DNA of 64,000 nucleotides. It comes from Saprospiraceae bacterium. GTDB taxonomy: Bacteria > Bacteroidota > Bacteroidia > Chitinophagales > Saprospiraceae. A program made the translations under genes and the position numbers. The notes under the pieces were generated by a model. It did not search any database and had not been told where the DNA came from. It was given only the letters and a program-made list of their open reading frames with translations. Positions within the stretch are counted from its first letter, which is position 1, and the number at the start of each line of letters is the position of its first letter. Where the stretch lies: assembly GCA_958295895.1 (NCBI GenBank), contig CATQHI010000009.1, positions 214,891-278,890 of the forward strand. Direction: 5' to 3'. This document shows positions 1 through 9,246 of the stretch, in pieces.

Positions 1-2242
1 GGGGGCCGTCGAAGGTGAATTCCACCAGCTGCGCCCCATCTTCGGTGCGCTGCGTTACCGACCGCAGGGTAGCCGTGTCCGCGGTGAGCCGGGGGCCATT
101 GCCAAAGGTGATCGGTCCGGCGGTGTTGCGCACGGAGGCGATGGTACCGTTGCCCTTGTCTAGGCTGACGGTGACGCCGGCGGCGGAGAGGGTGATCAGT
201 TCTTCTGTCTCCGTTACTTGGGGCGCTGCTTCCCCTTCGGATGGGGCTAGCGCAGCACCCGTGATTTTAGCCGCCACCTCCGCCGGTTCGCTGATCGGTA
301 GCGTCCAGTGCATGACGGTGCGGCCGTGGGGGTCGGTGGCGAGTAGTTCGAGGGCGTCGTGGTCCGCCCAGTCTTCCGGAAGATCGAGGTCTACGTAGGC
401 ATTCAGACCGGGGACTACGGAGGGTAGATTCACGGTGGAGGTCGCTACCGTGTCCACCCCGGCGGTTGTATTGGGGGCGGGGAAGTCGACGAGGGCGGTG
501 CGCAGGCTACAGTCCGCCAGATCCGTAAAGTCGAAGCGGTTCTCGATCAGTAGCCGCCCGTCGAAGCCGGGGGCAGCCGCTGCCGGTCGATGGCGATGGG
601 CGACCAGATGTCGCGGATGGTATAGTAGCTCGCCTCCCGTTCCCGGTAGGGCCCTACGATGCCGTCCGGGGCCTTGTTTCCCTGGGTGTCGATGCTATCG
701 CCGCGTGTCGATGCCTTCGTCAGCAAAGACCCACAGGAAGCCGCCGGCGGAGAGGGGATTGCCGCGCATCTCCCGCCACCAGTCGGCCAGCCCCGCGCCG
801 TGCCCGCCGTCGTAGAGGCCGTGCAGGAACTCGGTAGGAAAGAACACCTCCGTGGCCGTCGAAGAAGGCCCCGCCGCAGCAGTTGAAGTCGGCGTAGTGG
901 AAGGTGTAAGTGTCGTTGACCAGCCCCCAGGGGTGGATCACGGTACGGTCCTGCGGGGTCATACAGCCGGTAGTCACCGAGCAGAGCGTAGTTGTTGCCG
1001 CCCTCGTTACCGTTGGCCCAGAGCACTACGGCTGGGGTGGTTGACGTCGCGTACACCAGCTCCTCCACCAGTCTGCGGCCCACCACCGTATCGTAGGCGT
1101 CCTGCCAGCCGGTGAGCTCGTCGATGACCAGCAGGCCCAGGGAGTCACAGACCTCCAGGAAGTGCTTTTCCGGAGGGTAGTGGGACATGCGCACCGCGTT
1201 CATGTTCATGTCCTTCATGAGGTTGACGTCCGTGATGCTGAGTGCCTTACTGGTCGTGCGGCCGGAGGTAGGCCAGGCGGTATGACGGTTCACCCCGCGG
1301 AACCGGATCTTCTGTCCATTCAGGTAAAAACCATCGCGGGGGCGCAGCTCGAAGGTGCGAAAGCCGATGCGCTCCATCGTCTCGTGTAGGGTGGTGCCGG
1401 TTTCGTCTTCGATGGATACCACGAGTTGGTACAAATTGGGGTATTCCGGTGACCAGGGCTCTACCCCGGGGATCTGACCGGTGAGCACGATCAGGCCTAT
1501 CGGAGTCGGCAAGTGAGGCGGTAATCGGGGGGCCGACGGGGGTTCCATCAAGGCGTTGCACCTGCGACCGCGCCCTGAGTGAGCTGCTCTGGATGCCCTG
1601 CGGGAAGAGGTGTACGGTGAGGGTGCCGTCGGCCCGGGCGTCGGTGGCGATGCGGCGGATGTGCCGGCGGGGCTTGGCCTCCAGGTAGACGGGCCGGTGG
1701 ATGCCGGAGTGGACCCAGAAATCGGCGTCGCGCTCCGCCCGGTTGACCGAAGCGTTGCGGGAGACATTGTTGACGGTGACCTCCAGCTCGTTCTGCCCCT
1801 GGCGCAGTAGCTCGGTCACGGGGTAGCTGAACTCGTAGAAGCCGCCCTGGTGGGTGGGTCCGGCGCTCTGACCATTGATGCGCACGCTGGCGTCGGTCAT
1901 GACCCCTTCGAAGACGATGCTGATGTAACGGTCGCTCCAGTCGGCGGGTACCGTGAAGGTGGTGCGGTATACGGCGGTAGCGTCGACCTCGGGCAGGAGC
2001 TCGTGCCAGCCGGGGCGGTCGGGACCGTTGGCCTGTCCGTAGGCGAACACCCCGTAGCCTTCGAACTCCCAGTTGCTGGGTACGGCGATCTTGCCCCACT
2101 CCCCGCTGTTGCGGCCGCGGTCGATGCGAAAGTCCCAGTCTAGGCGGTGGTCCTTGTCGGTGCCGGAGAGGTAGCGTGTCTCGGTCATCTGGGCGAGGGC
2201 GGGGGTGGACAGCAGTAGGAGGATGAGGTAGCGGAGTGGCAT
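1..2242 (-). pseudogene. Glycoside hydrolase family 2 (beta-galactosidase-like), interrupted by several frameshifts; 3' end outside the window
   Basis: N-terminal signal MPLRYLILLLLSTPALA and GH2 sandwich (VPSNWEFEGYGVFAYG...VYRTTFTVPADW) in ORF 1247..2266; catalytic-domain text RFRGVNRHTAW...MNAVRMSHYPPE...WANGNEGGNN in another frame (ORF 547..1767); further pieces in ORF 720..977; open minus-strand reading continues to base 1. Confidence 0.8.
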
Positions 2243-2278
2243 AGTGGTATGTCTGGGCGCACCCAAGTTAGGGAATGC

Positions 2279-2297
2279 GGGCGGGGCCGCAGGTGCA
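2279..2297 (-). repeat. 19-bp dispersed motif copy (intergenic)
   Basis: gggcggggccgcaggtgca. Confidence 0.8.
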
Positions 2298-2365
2298 AAG
2301 CAGCGGAAGTGGCGCTACGAACGTCCTGGGAGTGCGTAGTCTCCTCACGCACTATCACTTAGCCG

Positions 2366-3484
2366 ATGAAGACTTACCTGCTTTCCCTCTGTATGCTCCT
2401 GGCCTTCACGCTTACCGCCCAGGAACGAAGGGGTAACTTTTACCTGAGTGGCAATACGGCCCTGCAGTACCTGACGGTAGAGCGGGACCTCAATCAGTTG
2501 AGCGGTGGTGCCAGGGTGTCTCAGCTAGTATCGGGGTTGCGCTTTGAGTCGTTCCGTAGCGGATACTTTCTGACGAACCGCCTGCTGGTAGGCACCCGCA
2601 TCGACTACGCTAGCATCTCGCGTGATGAGCGGCAGTGGCTCGGTGGCCGTAACACCCTCACCCTTCAGCCCTTCCTGCGCTACTACTTTCTTGACCTGGG
2701 TGCGCGGCCGCTTTCCCTATTCGGAGAGTTGGGCTTCGGCACCGTAGGGGTCGGGGATGGCTCCGATTTCGAGACCGACTTTCACCTTGGGCTGGGGGCG
2801 GAACTCACCCTGGCCCCGGGCATTCTGGGTACGGCTAATCTGAATTATGACGCCTACGCTTACGGCCTGAACTATACCGTGCTGAACCTGGGCTTAAACG
2901 TACTCACCGGGCAGCTGCGCGGTACCCCCAGGACAGCCTCCGTGGGGGCGGGTACCCTGACGGCCGCCGGGCAGTTGGCCAGCCTGGCCTACGGGCGTAC
3001 CGCCAGCGGGGGACTGGCCGAATCCAATCTACTACTCCAGCTATCGCCCCGCGTGGGCTACTTCGTGCTGGACGGACTGCTGGTGGAGGCGGACCTCGGC
3101 GTGAGCTACGCGAGCTACCGTAGCGAGCGGGACTTTAGCTCCTCCCCCTTCGGGGACCTCACCACCGCGGACCTGACGGCCGGGGTGCGGGGCCGCTACT
3201 ACTTCCTGCAGCGGAGTCGGCTGCTGCCCTTCGCGGGGGCCGGGATCGGCTACCGGCGACTGCGGCAGGAGGTGGAAGGATTCGGCAATTCGGTCGAGCG
3301 GCGCTCGCGTACCTCCACCTGGCGACTTGGGGCGGGGGCCGCATACTTTCTATCGCCCCAGCTTGCGCTCGATTTCACCGTGGAATACAATTCGGGGACC
3401 GGGCGCTCGGCTTCCGGCCTCGTTGCCGCCGCCGAGCGGGAGTGGGGCGGTACGGCGGCGCTGCGGTTCTTTTTACCTCAGTAA
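2366..3484 (+). CDS. Outer-membrane beta-barrel protein
   Basis: Signal peptide MKTYLLSLCMLLAFTLTAQ, alternating aromatic/Gly-rich strands, C-terminal AALRFFLPQ. Confidence 0.7.
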   Translation: MKTYLLSLCMLLAFTLTAQERRGNFYLSGNTALQYLTVERDLNQLSGGARVSQLVSGLRFESFRSGYFLTNRLLVGTRIDYASISRDERQWLGGRNTLTLQPFLRYYFLDLGARPLSLFGELGFGTVGVGDGSDFETDFHLGLGAELTLAPGILGTANLNYDAYAYGLNYTVLNLGLNVLTGQLRGTPRTASVGAGTLTAAGQLASLAYGRTASGGLAESNLLLQLSPRVGYFVLDGLLVEADLGVSYASYRSERDFSSSPFGDLTTADLTAGVRGRYYFLQRSRLLPFAGAGIGYRRLRQEVEGFGNSVERRSRTSTWRLGAGAAYFLSPQLALDFTVEYNSGTGRSASGLVAAAEREWGGTAALRFFLPQ

Positions 3485-3639
3485 ATTAGGTGATTAGGCG
3501 CATTTATCTTATATCGTAAGTATTTAGGCAGATTCGGTTATTGGTGGGAATAGGACCTATCATTGTTGTTCACACTTGGTGAGTTTGACTTTCACCCGGC
3601 TTATCGCTTCTTGCGCGCTACGTCTCAGTATTTGACTAA

Positions 3640-5409
3640 TTGGCCGACATTGAACACCCCCCCTTCCCTATCCCCGACCCCGTCATGGAGTGGGTGCAGG
3701 CTAATCCCCTGCCCACCCTACTCGCCACGGAAGAGGGGGAGACCGTGGTGACAAACGGGGCCTTCGACGAGTTGCTGGCACAGTCGCAACTGCAGACGAG
3801 GGATTTTCTGGTCGGTGTGCCGGAGGATATTCCCAGTGCCTCGCCGGACAGCAACTTGTTTGAAACCCTGAAGAGTGGACAGTGCGTCGTCAAACGGATC
3901 ACACTCGGCAAAAATCAGCACTACACCACCCATACCGTAAAGCTTACGGTATCCGAGGGTTCCTGCCTGTGCTGTATGCTGATGCCGAGTGAGGAGCCCT
4001 CGCAGACCAGGTTCTCGGGTATTCTTAACGACGTAGCCTGTTTTATTATCGAATTGGACCTGAAGGGCAATCTCTCCTACATCAACGACCAGATGCTGAA
4101 GCACCTGGGCTATGCCCCCCGGGAGCAGGGAAAGCTGTATCACCTGCGGCAGATCATCCACGACTTTCGGGAGGAACGACTACAGCGTCAGATGGAGGAT
4201 GTGGATACCAATGGGTTGACGCATTTTCGGACCGAGTTCCTCCGCAAGGACAGCACGGTGTGTCCGATGGAGATCAGTATCGTATCGAGCCAGGCCCCCG
4301 ATAATAGCCTGTACCTCCTGACGGCCCGCGACATCAGCTCCCAGCTCGAACACGAGGACGCCCTAAAGGACGCGCTCGTACAGGCCGAGCTGGAGGTCGG
4401 TGCGGCAGCGGACGAAAACCACCGCTTGCGGACTCAGCTCGATCATGGTGCCGATGGCACCCACCTGATCTACCACAGCGAGGCCTTTGCGGAGACGGTG
4501 CGGCAGATCCGCATGGTGGCCCCCACCGACGCGACCGTACTCATCACCGGCGAGACCGGTACCGGCAAGGAGCTCATCGCTAAGACCATCCACGATCTCA
4601 GTGCGCGGGCGGAGCGGCCCTTCGTCACCGTAGACTGTGGCTCCTTACCGCCGGAGCTGATCGAATCCGAGCTCTTCGGCTACCGCCGGGGGGCCTTTAC
4701 CGGAGCGGCCAAGGACCGCCAGGGGCGCTTTGAGCTGGCCGATGGGGGTACCATCTTTTTGGATGAGATCGGGGAGCTGCCGCTGCTGATGCAGACGCGC
4801 CTGCTGCGCGTGCTTCAAGATGGCGAATTTATGCCCCTGGGGGCTACCCAGGTAAAGACCGTCGACGTACGCGTCATCGCTGCCACTAATCGCGATCTGC
4901 CGCAACTGGTCAAGGAGGGTGCGTTCCGCCGCGACCTTTTCTACCGGCTCAATGTCTTTCCCATCCGACCCATCCCATTACGGGAGCGCAAGGAGGATAT
5001 CAACCCCCTGGTCCGTCACTTCATCAAGAAGTTCAACACCAAGTTCGAGAAGGACATCTCCGGCATCGATAGCACGACCCTAGACCGGATTAAAGAGTAT
5101 GAGTTTCCCGGCAACGTCAGGGAGCTGGAAAACATGGTCGAGCGCGCCTTCATCATCACCAGCGGCGGCATCCTCCCCCTGGCCCTGCCGCAGCACGAAC
5201 CCGCCCAGACGGAAACCCCCGTGCTGGACCTATTCGACGGTACCCTCACCGAGTTTCTGTCCTTTGAGGAGTACCAGCGCAAGTACATCCAGCTAGTCCT
5301 CGACAACACCGGCGGCAAGGTAAGCGGCAAGGGCGGGGCGGCCGAAATTTTACAGATACACCCCCAGACGCTATTCAGCAAAATGCGCAAACTAGGCATC
5401 CGGCGGTAA
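3640..5409 (+). CDS. PAS-domain sigma-54-dependent transcriptional activator (AAA+ enhancer-binding protein)
   Basis: GETGTGKE Walker A, GAFTGA loop ([34 protein letters not shown]), C-terminal HTH-like [18 protein letters not shown] at 3640; ATG at 3685 is an alternative start. Confidence 0.92.
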   Translation: MADIEHPPFPIPDPVMEWVQANPLPTLLATEEGETVVTNGAFDELLAQSQLQTRDFLVGVPEDIPSASPDSNLFETLKSGQCVVKRITLGKNQHYTTHTVKLTVSEGSCLCCMLMPSEEPSQTRFSGILNDVACFIIELDLKGNLSYINDQMLKHLGYAPREQGKLYHLRQIIHDFREERLQRQMEDVDTNGLTHFRTEFLRKDSTVCPMEISIVSSQAPDNSLYLLTARDISSQLEHEDALKDALVQAELEVGAAADENHRLRTQLDHGADGTHLIYHSEAFAETVRQIRMVAPTDATVLITGETGTGKELIAKTIHDLSARAERPFVTVDCGSLPPELIESELFGYRRGAFTGAAKDRQGRFELADGGTIFLDEIGELPLLMQTRLLRVLQDGEFMPLGATQVKTVDVRVIAATNRDLPQLVKEGAFRRDLFYRLNVFPIRPIPLRERKEDINPLVRHFIKKFNTKFEKDISGIDSTTLDRIKEYEFPGNVRELENMVERAFIITSGGILPLALPQHEPAQTETPVLDLFDGTLTEFLSFEEYQRKYIQLVLDNTGGKVSGKGGAAEILQIHPQTLFSKMRKLGIRR

Positions 5410-5445
5410 CCCCACGTTCCTATATCACACCTAAATACTGACCCC

Positions 5446-5727
5446 ATGCAAGTAGTATCCTCCTACCGGTTACATTGGAATACCATTCTCCAGACCGGCA
5501 CCATCAATCTTCGTCTCCAGGACGGCTCGGATGTTAGCCTCACCGCCAACGACCCCGGGCACCTGATCCTCTGGGTAGACATGTTGAAACACGAACAGCC
5601 GGTCTACTACTGGAAAAACAACGACGGCGAGGGCCTCGTCTCGGACTGGGAGAAGGTAGAGGCCTCGCCAGATGGGATGATGAAGCCGGCTACCAAGGGG
5701 GGGGGGGGGGGGTTAATGGGTGATTAG
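5446..5727 (+). CDS. Small hypothetical protein whose C-terminus is encoded by a 16-G tract
   Basis: 93-aa ORF directly downstream of the activator; 3' end reads AAG(GGG)5TTAATGGGTGATTAG. Confidence 0.55.
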   Translation: MQVVSSYRLHWNTILQTGTINLRLQDGSDVSLTANDPGHLILWVDMLKHEQPVYYWKNNDGEGLVSDWEKVEASPDGMMKPATKGGGGGLMGD

Positions 5728-7022
5728 TCGCCGCTACTGGCAAAGTGGCGATTCGCAAAGTCGATGTACTGGTTCCAGTCGTAGTCGAGCACGGCGTGGC
5801 CCCGCCGGCGGATATGGTAGCCAACGGTGGTGCGGTCCAGAGCTTCGTTCGGGGGCGGGAGGGTATCCTGGGGCAGACCGGAGGCACCGAGTAGTCGGTA
5901 GACCGGACCGGCGTGGTAGGCCGCCAGGAACTCCCCTAGGGGGTCGGCCCAGCGGTCATTGACGGCGCTGGCGACGTAGACGGGGCGCGGGGCTACCAGG
6001 GCGATCAGCTCGTGCTGGTCGACGGGCAGGTCCTCCTCCCGGCCGGCGTAGTCCGGAAAGCGGTCGTTGAACCAGTGGGGGAAGGCCTCGTTGATGCTGG
6101 CCACCGTCTCGCCGTAGCGCCGCCGGCTCAGGGCGGCACCGCCGCAGCCGGAGTTGTTGGACACGACCACGGCGGCGCGGGGGTCATTGGCCCCGGCCCA
6201 GAGGGCGGCCTTACCCATGCGCGAATGGCCCATGATGACGATCTGGTCGGGATTGAGCAGGGTGTCCGTCACCAGGTAGTCGATGGCGCGGGAGTAGCCC
6301 CACGCCCAGGCCGCGATCGTGCCCCATTCGTCCACCGCGGGCTGCTGCTGCGTACCGGTGTAGAAGAGGGGGTGCACGCCGTCGGTCCAATCATCGGGGC
6401 GGTCGCCATCGAAGTCCCCGCTGTAGATGGTTGCAAAGGCGTAGCCCCGGCCCACGACCAGTTCGGGGTTCCAGCGGTGGCCGCGCGCGCTACGGGAGCT
6501 CTCCGTGGCCCGGTGATCGGTGATGCCATAGGCCTTCTGATTGGGTAGCCAGTTGGGGGTCAGCAGTACGGCCGTGTCCGGCAGCACGGCGTGGTTGCCG
6601 AAGAAGTTCGTGCCCAGCAGTACCGGTACGGGCCCGTTCGCCTGGTTGGGTACGTAGAGCAGCAGTCCGGCCCGGAGCTCGTGTGGCCCGTAGTACATTC
6701 GAATAGCGACCTGCCGCCGGAGCGCCTTTCCGCGCATTGCTTCGCCCTCTTCTACGATCTGCCAGCTTATGCTGTCCAGCTTGCCGGGTACGCTGCCGTA
6801 GACGTGGTCTTCGAACAAGCGTAGGAGTTCCTCGCGGCGCGCGGGCCAATCGGCGGCGGTTACGGGGGTGCCGTCCCTGGCGACGAGGGGGTCCGGCAGG
6901 GTGTAGGTGGGAACCTGTGTCTCGTCGTAGTTGGGTGGGGGGGCTTGGGCGGGGAGGAATCCGCAGGCGGTCAGTAGGAGGTAAACGAGGAAGTAATTAC
7001 GGTACCGAAGGTGAGTCATCAC
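5724..7022 (-). CDS. CE15-like glucuronoyl/acetyl esterase (alpha/beta hydrolase)
   Basis: Signal peptide; IMGHSRMGKAALWAGANDPRAAVVVSNNSGCGGAALSRRRYGETV and DQHELIALVAPRPVYVASAVNDRWADP are typical of bacterial CE15-type esterases. Confidence 0.75.
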   Translation of the reverse strand: MMTHLRYRNYFLVYLLLTACGFLPAQAPPPNYDETQVPTYTLPDPLVARDGTPVTAADWPARREELLRLFEDHVYGSVPGKLDSISWQIVEEGEAMRGKALRRQVAIRMYYGPHELRAGLLLYVPNQANGPVPVLLGTNFFGNHAVLPDTAVLLTPNWLPNQKAYGITDHRATESSRSARGHRWNPELVVGRGYAFATIYSGDFDGDRPDDWTDGVHPLFYTGTQQQPAVDEWGTIAAWAWGYSRAIDYLVTDTLLNPDQIVIMGHSRMGKAALWAGANDPRAAVVVSNNSGCGGAALSRRRYGETVASINEAFPHWFNDRFPDYAGREEDLPVDQHELIALVAPRPVYVASAVNDRWADPLGEFLAAYHAGPVYRLLGASGLPQDTLPPPNEALDRTTVGYHIRRRGHAVLDYDWNQYIDFANRHFASSGD

Positions 7023-7072
7023 GTTATAGTATTAGGCATGTATGAATAGAAATTTTGGGTACACCCCGCCCC

Positions 7073-7676
7073 CTATAAGCTCCAGGCCCGCCCCCCCAAA
7101 CTAGCCAGCTCCACACACCCATCATACCCCCCCGGCACCGGATCGTAATGCAACACCTCCGTCCCGATCTTTTCGGAGGATAGGTAGCCCCACAACGCCA
7201 TCGACAGCGACCGGTAAAAGCCCACCGGCGGGTGCTCGCCGACGGCCGTGCCCCAGACCTGTGGATTGTATCTGGGTGCCACCCCCTCGGCCGCCGTAGA
7301 GAGCTCGCCCCGCTGCGTAGCGTCGAGCTGGTGGAAGGGCATACCGTACTGGGTGCGCGCCCCCTCGTTGAACTCCAGGATGCCGGCCTGTAGCGGAGAA
7401 GGACCCTCGCCTTCCACGGCGGTGGCGGCCATGACCCGGTCGATGAAAGCCGGTACGCCTACGTCCAGTCCGCCGGGGGGTGTCGGTGCGGGGTAGCAGG
7501 GTGACGACGTAGGAGGTGACGAAGCGGGCCTCGTCGTCATTGAAGTACTGCGGGGTCCAGTCCAGGTCAGGCTCCGCACGACCGCAGGACTGCAAAGCGA
7601 CTAGAAGCGAAGGGGCAGTGATGGCCACCCCACTGAGGTAGCTGAGGTGGCGGAGGACGTCTCTACGGTGCATCAA
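7073..7676 (-). pseudogene. Gluconate 2-dehydrogenase subunit 3 family protein, one frameshift
   Basis: ORF 7122..7676 gives MMHRRDVLRHLSYLSGVAITAPSLLVALQSC...LPRTDTP; ORF 7073..7579 continues PGGLDVGVPAFIDRVM...GYLSSEKIGTEVLHYDPVPGGYDGC. Join at the 6-G run 7475-7480. Confidence 0.75.
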
Positions 7677-7957
7677 ATATTCTGTTTGTTGAGATCGGCA
7701 ACGGTATGGTCGGCGGCGCGGGCCGTGAGGGCCATGTAGGTGAGGGAGGGATTGACGCAGCTGGAGGAGGTCATGCAGGCCCCGTCGGTGACGAAGACGT
7801 TCTCGGCCCCGTGCACCTGGTTAAAGGCGTTGAGCACCGAGGTCTTCGGGTCGCGGCCCATGCGGGCGTTGGCCGCCCAGCCGCCGGAGATGCCGGAGCC
7901 TACTACGATGGCGTCGTAGGTGACGGATTTGTCGGCGTCGATGTTGTAGTTGACCAT
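7673..7957 (-). pseudogene. GMC oxidoreductase reduced to N- and C-terminal ends (94 aa)
   Basis: YDAIVVGSGISGGWAA (FAD-binding N-terminus) runs straight into NARMGRDPKTSVLNAFNQVHGAENVFVTDGACMTSSSCVNPSLTYMALTARAADH (GMC C-terminus). Confidence 0.8.
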
Positions 7958-8000
7958 TTGGGTGGTTCAGGGGATCTTGAAGATACGGCGGTTTAAGTAC

Positions 8001-8187
8001 AATGCTGCCTCCGGCAGCGGCAGAAAAATGCAGCCTCTGGCTGCGCTATGGTAGGTGTAACAAGCTCACCACGGAAAGGGCTAGCGCCCTTCCACGGAGG
8101 GATTCACCGAGGTATCACAGAGCCGGCGGGGGAAGAGGTAAACAGAGGCCAGCGCCTAGCGGCGCTGCGGGAGGGCAGGGCTACTTA
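8001..8187. repeat. Intergenic composite repeat: double mini-hairpin (8001-8047) followed by CACAGAGG-type repeat
   Basis: gctgcctccggcagc (8004-8018), gcagcctctggctgc (8030-8044), agggctagcgccct, cagcgcc-tagc-ggcgctg (8150-8167). Confidence 0.75.
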
Positions 8188-9141
8188 CAAACCCAACGCC
8201 CGCAGCTTCTCTTCCTCATACCGGCTGTCCTCCGCCGGGTACCGCAGCCGATCCTCATACGTTCCTGTGGCCTTAGCTAGTGACCAGATCAGGCTTTCCC
8301 CGGCACGCTCCGTACTCGGTACCAGGGTGTAGAGGGTATCGGCGAAGGCTTCGTGGGAGTCGATCAGGTCCCAGCCCTCCATGCGTAGGGTGTCGATGAG
8401 GTCGTCGAGGAAGAGGGCGGAGGTGAGGTTGTGGTGGAGCAGGAGGGTGTGAGGGACGTGGCGGCCGGTCAGCTCGTAGGCTAGGTCGTCGTAATAAGCG
8501 GCGCGGTCCAAAATATGCGCAAGGTAAAAGCGACGGTAGGTTCCTAGGGCCGGACTATCCATGCCCTTCTCACGTAGGTTAGCGATCAACTCGCTGTTAA
8601 TGTACCAATCGGAGGCGTCGATGGTCACGTAGCCGTTGCGGTAGCCGGCCTCGGCGAGTACGGCGCGGTAGGCGGCGATCTTCTCTGGGGTGTCGCCCTC
8701 CTTGAGGTAGGGGAAGCGGAAGAGCTTGGTGTAGCCGGCGTATTCGGAGATGATGGCATCGGTTTGCCCGAGCTCCCGGCGTAGGTCGGCTGCGGTAGTG
8801 ATTTCCGCGCCGAAGTTGGCGTGGGTGAAGCCGGGGTTGGCGATCTGGTGGCCGGCCTCGGACCAGCTCTGGAGGAGGTAGCGGCCCTTGTCGTCACGCT
8901 TGTTCGCTCCGGTGACGAAGAAGGTGGCCTGGAGGTCTTCGGCGGTTAGGGCGTCGAGGATCATGGCGTTCCAGTCGGTGAAGGGGTAGTCGAGGAGGTC
9001 GGTGGTGCTGCCGTCGTCGAAGGTGAGGGCGAGGATGGGGCGAGACTCGGGGGGTGGAGGGGCGGGTGCGGCAAGTGCGGCGGGCTCGGGCTGGCAACCG
9101 GCTAGGAGAAGGAGGAGTAGGTAGGCGGTGAGTTTGTTCAT
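8185..9141 (-). CDS. Polysaccharide deacetylase-like (CE4) lipoprotein
   Basis: Lipobox LLLAGC; ILALTFDDGSTTDL; ATFFVTGAN; RFPYLKEGDTPEKIAAYRAVLAEAGY. Confidence 0.8.
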   Translation of the reverse strand: MNKLTAYLLLLLLAGCQPEPAALAAPAPPPPESRPILALTFDDGSTTDLLDYPFTDWNAMILDALTAEDLQATFFVTGANKRDDKGRYLLQSWSEAGHQIANPGFTHANFGAEITTAADLRRELGQTDAIISEYAGYTKLFRFPYLKEGDTPEKIAAYRAVLAEAGYRNGYVTIDASDWYINSELIANLREKGMDSPALGTYRRFYLAHILDRAAYYDDLAYELTGRHVPHTLLLHHNLTSALFLDDLIDTLRMEGWDLIDSHEAFADTLYTLVPSTERAGESLIWSLAKATGTYEDRLRYPAEDSRYEEEKLRALGL

Positions 9142-9188
9142 GCTTGTGGTGGGACTTTACCTTCTGAGGCCGGTGCAAACATAAAACG

Positions 9189-9234
9189 GTCAACGTACTG
9201 ACTAAATTTAGCTAAATTTAGTCAGTACGTTGAC
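9189..9234. promoter_or_regulatory. Perfect 46-bp palindrome upstream of AAA_14/DUF4143 ATPase
   Basis: gtcaacgtactgactaaatttag|ctaaatttagtcagtacgttgac, both 23-nt halves exactly complementary; TATATTTA follows at 9235-9242. Confidence 0.95.
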
Positions 9235-9246
9235 TATATTTACGTC

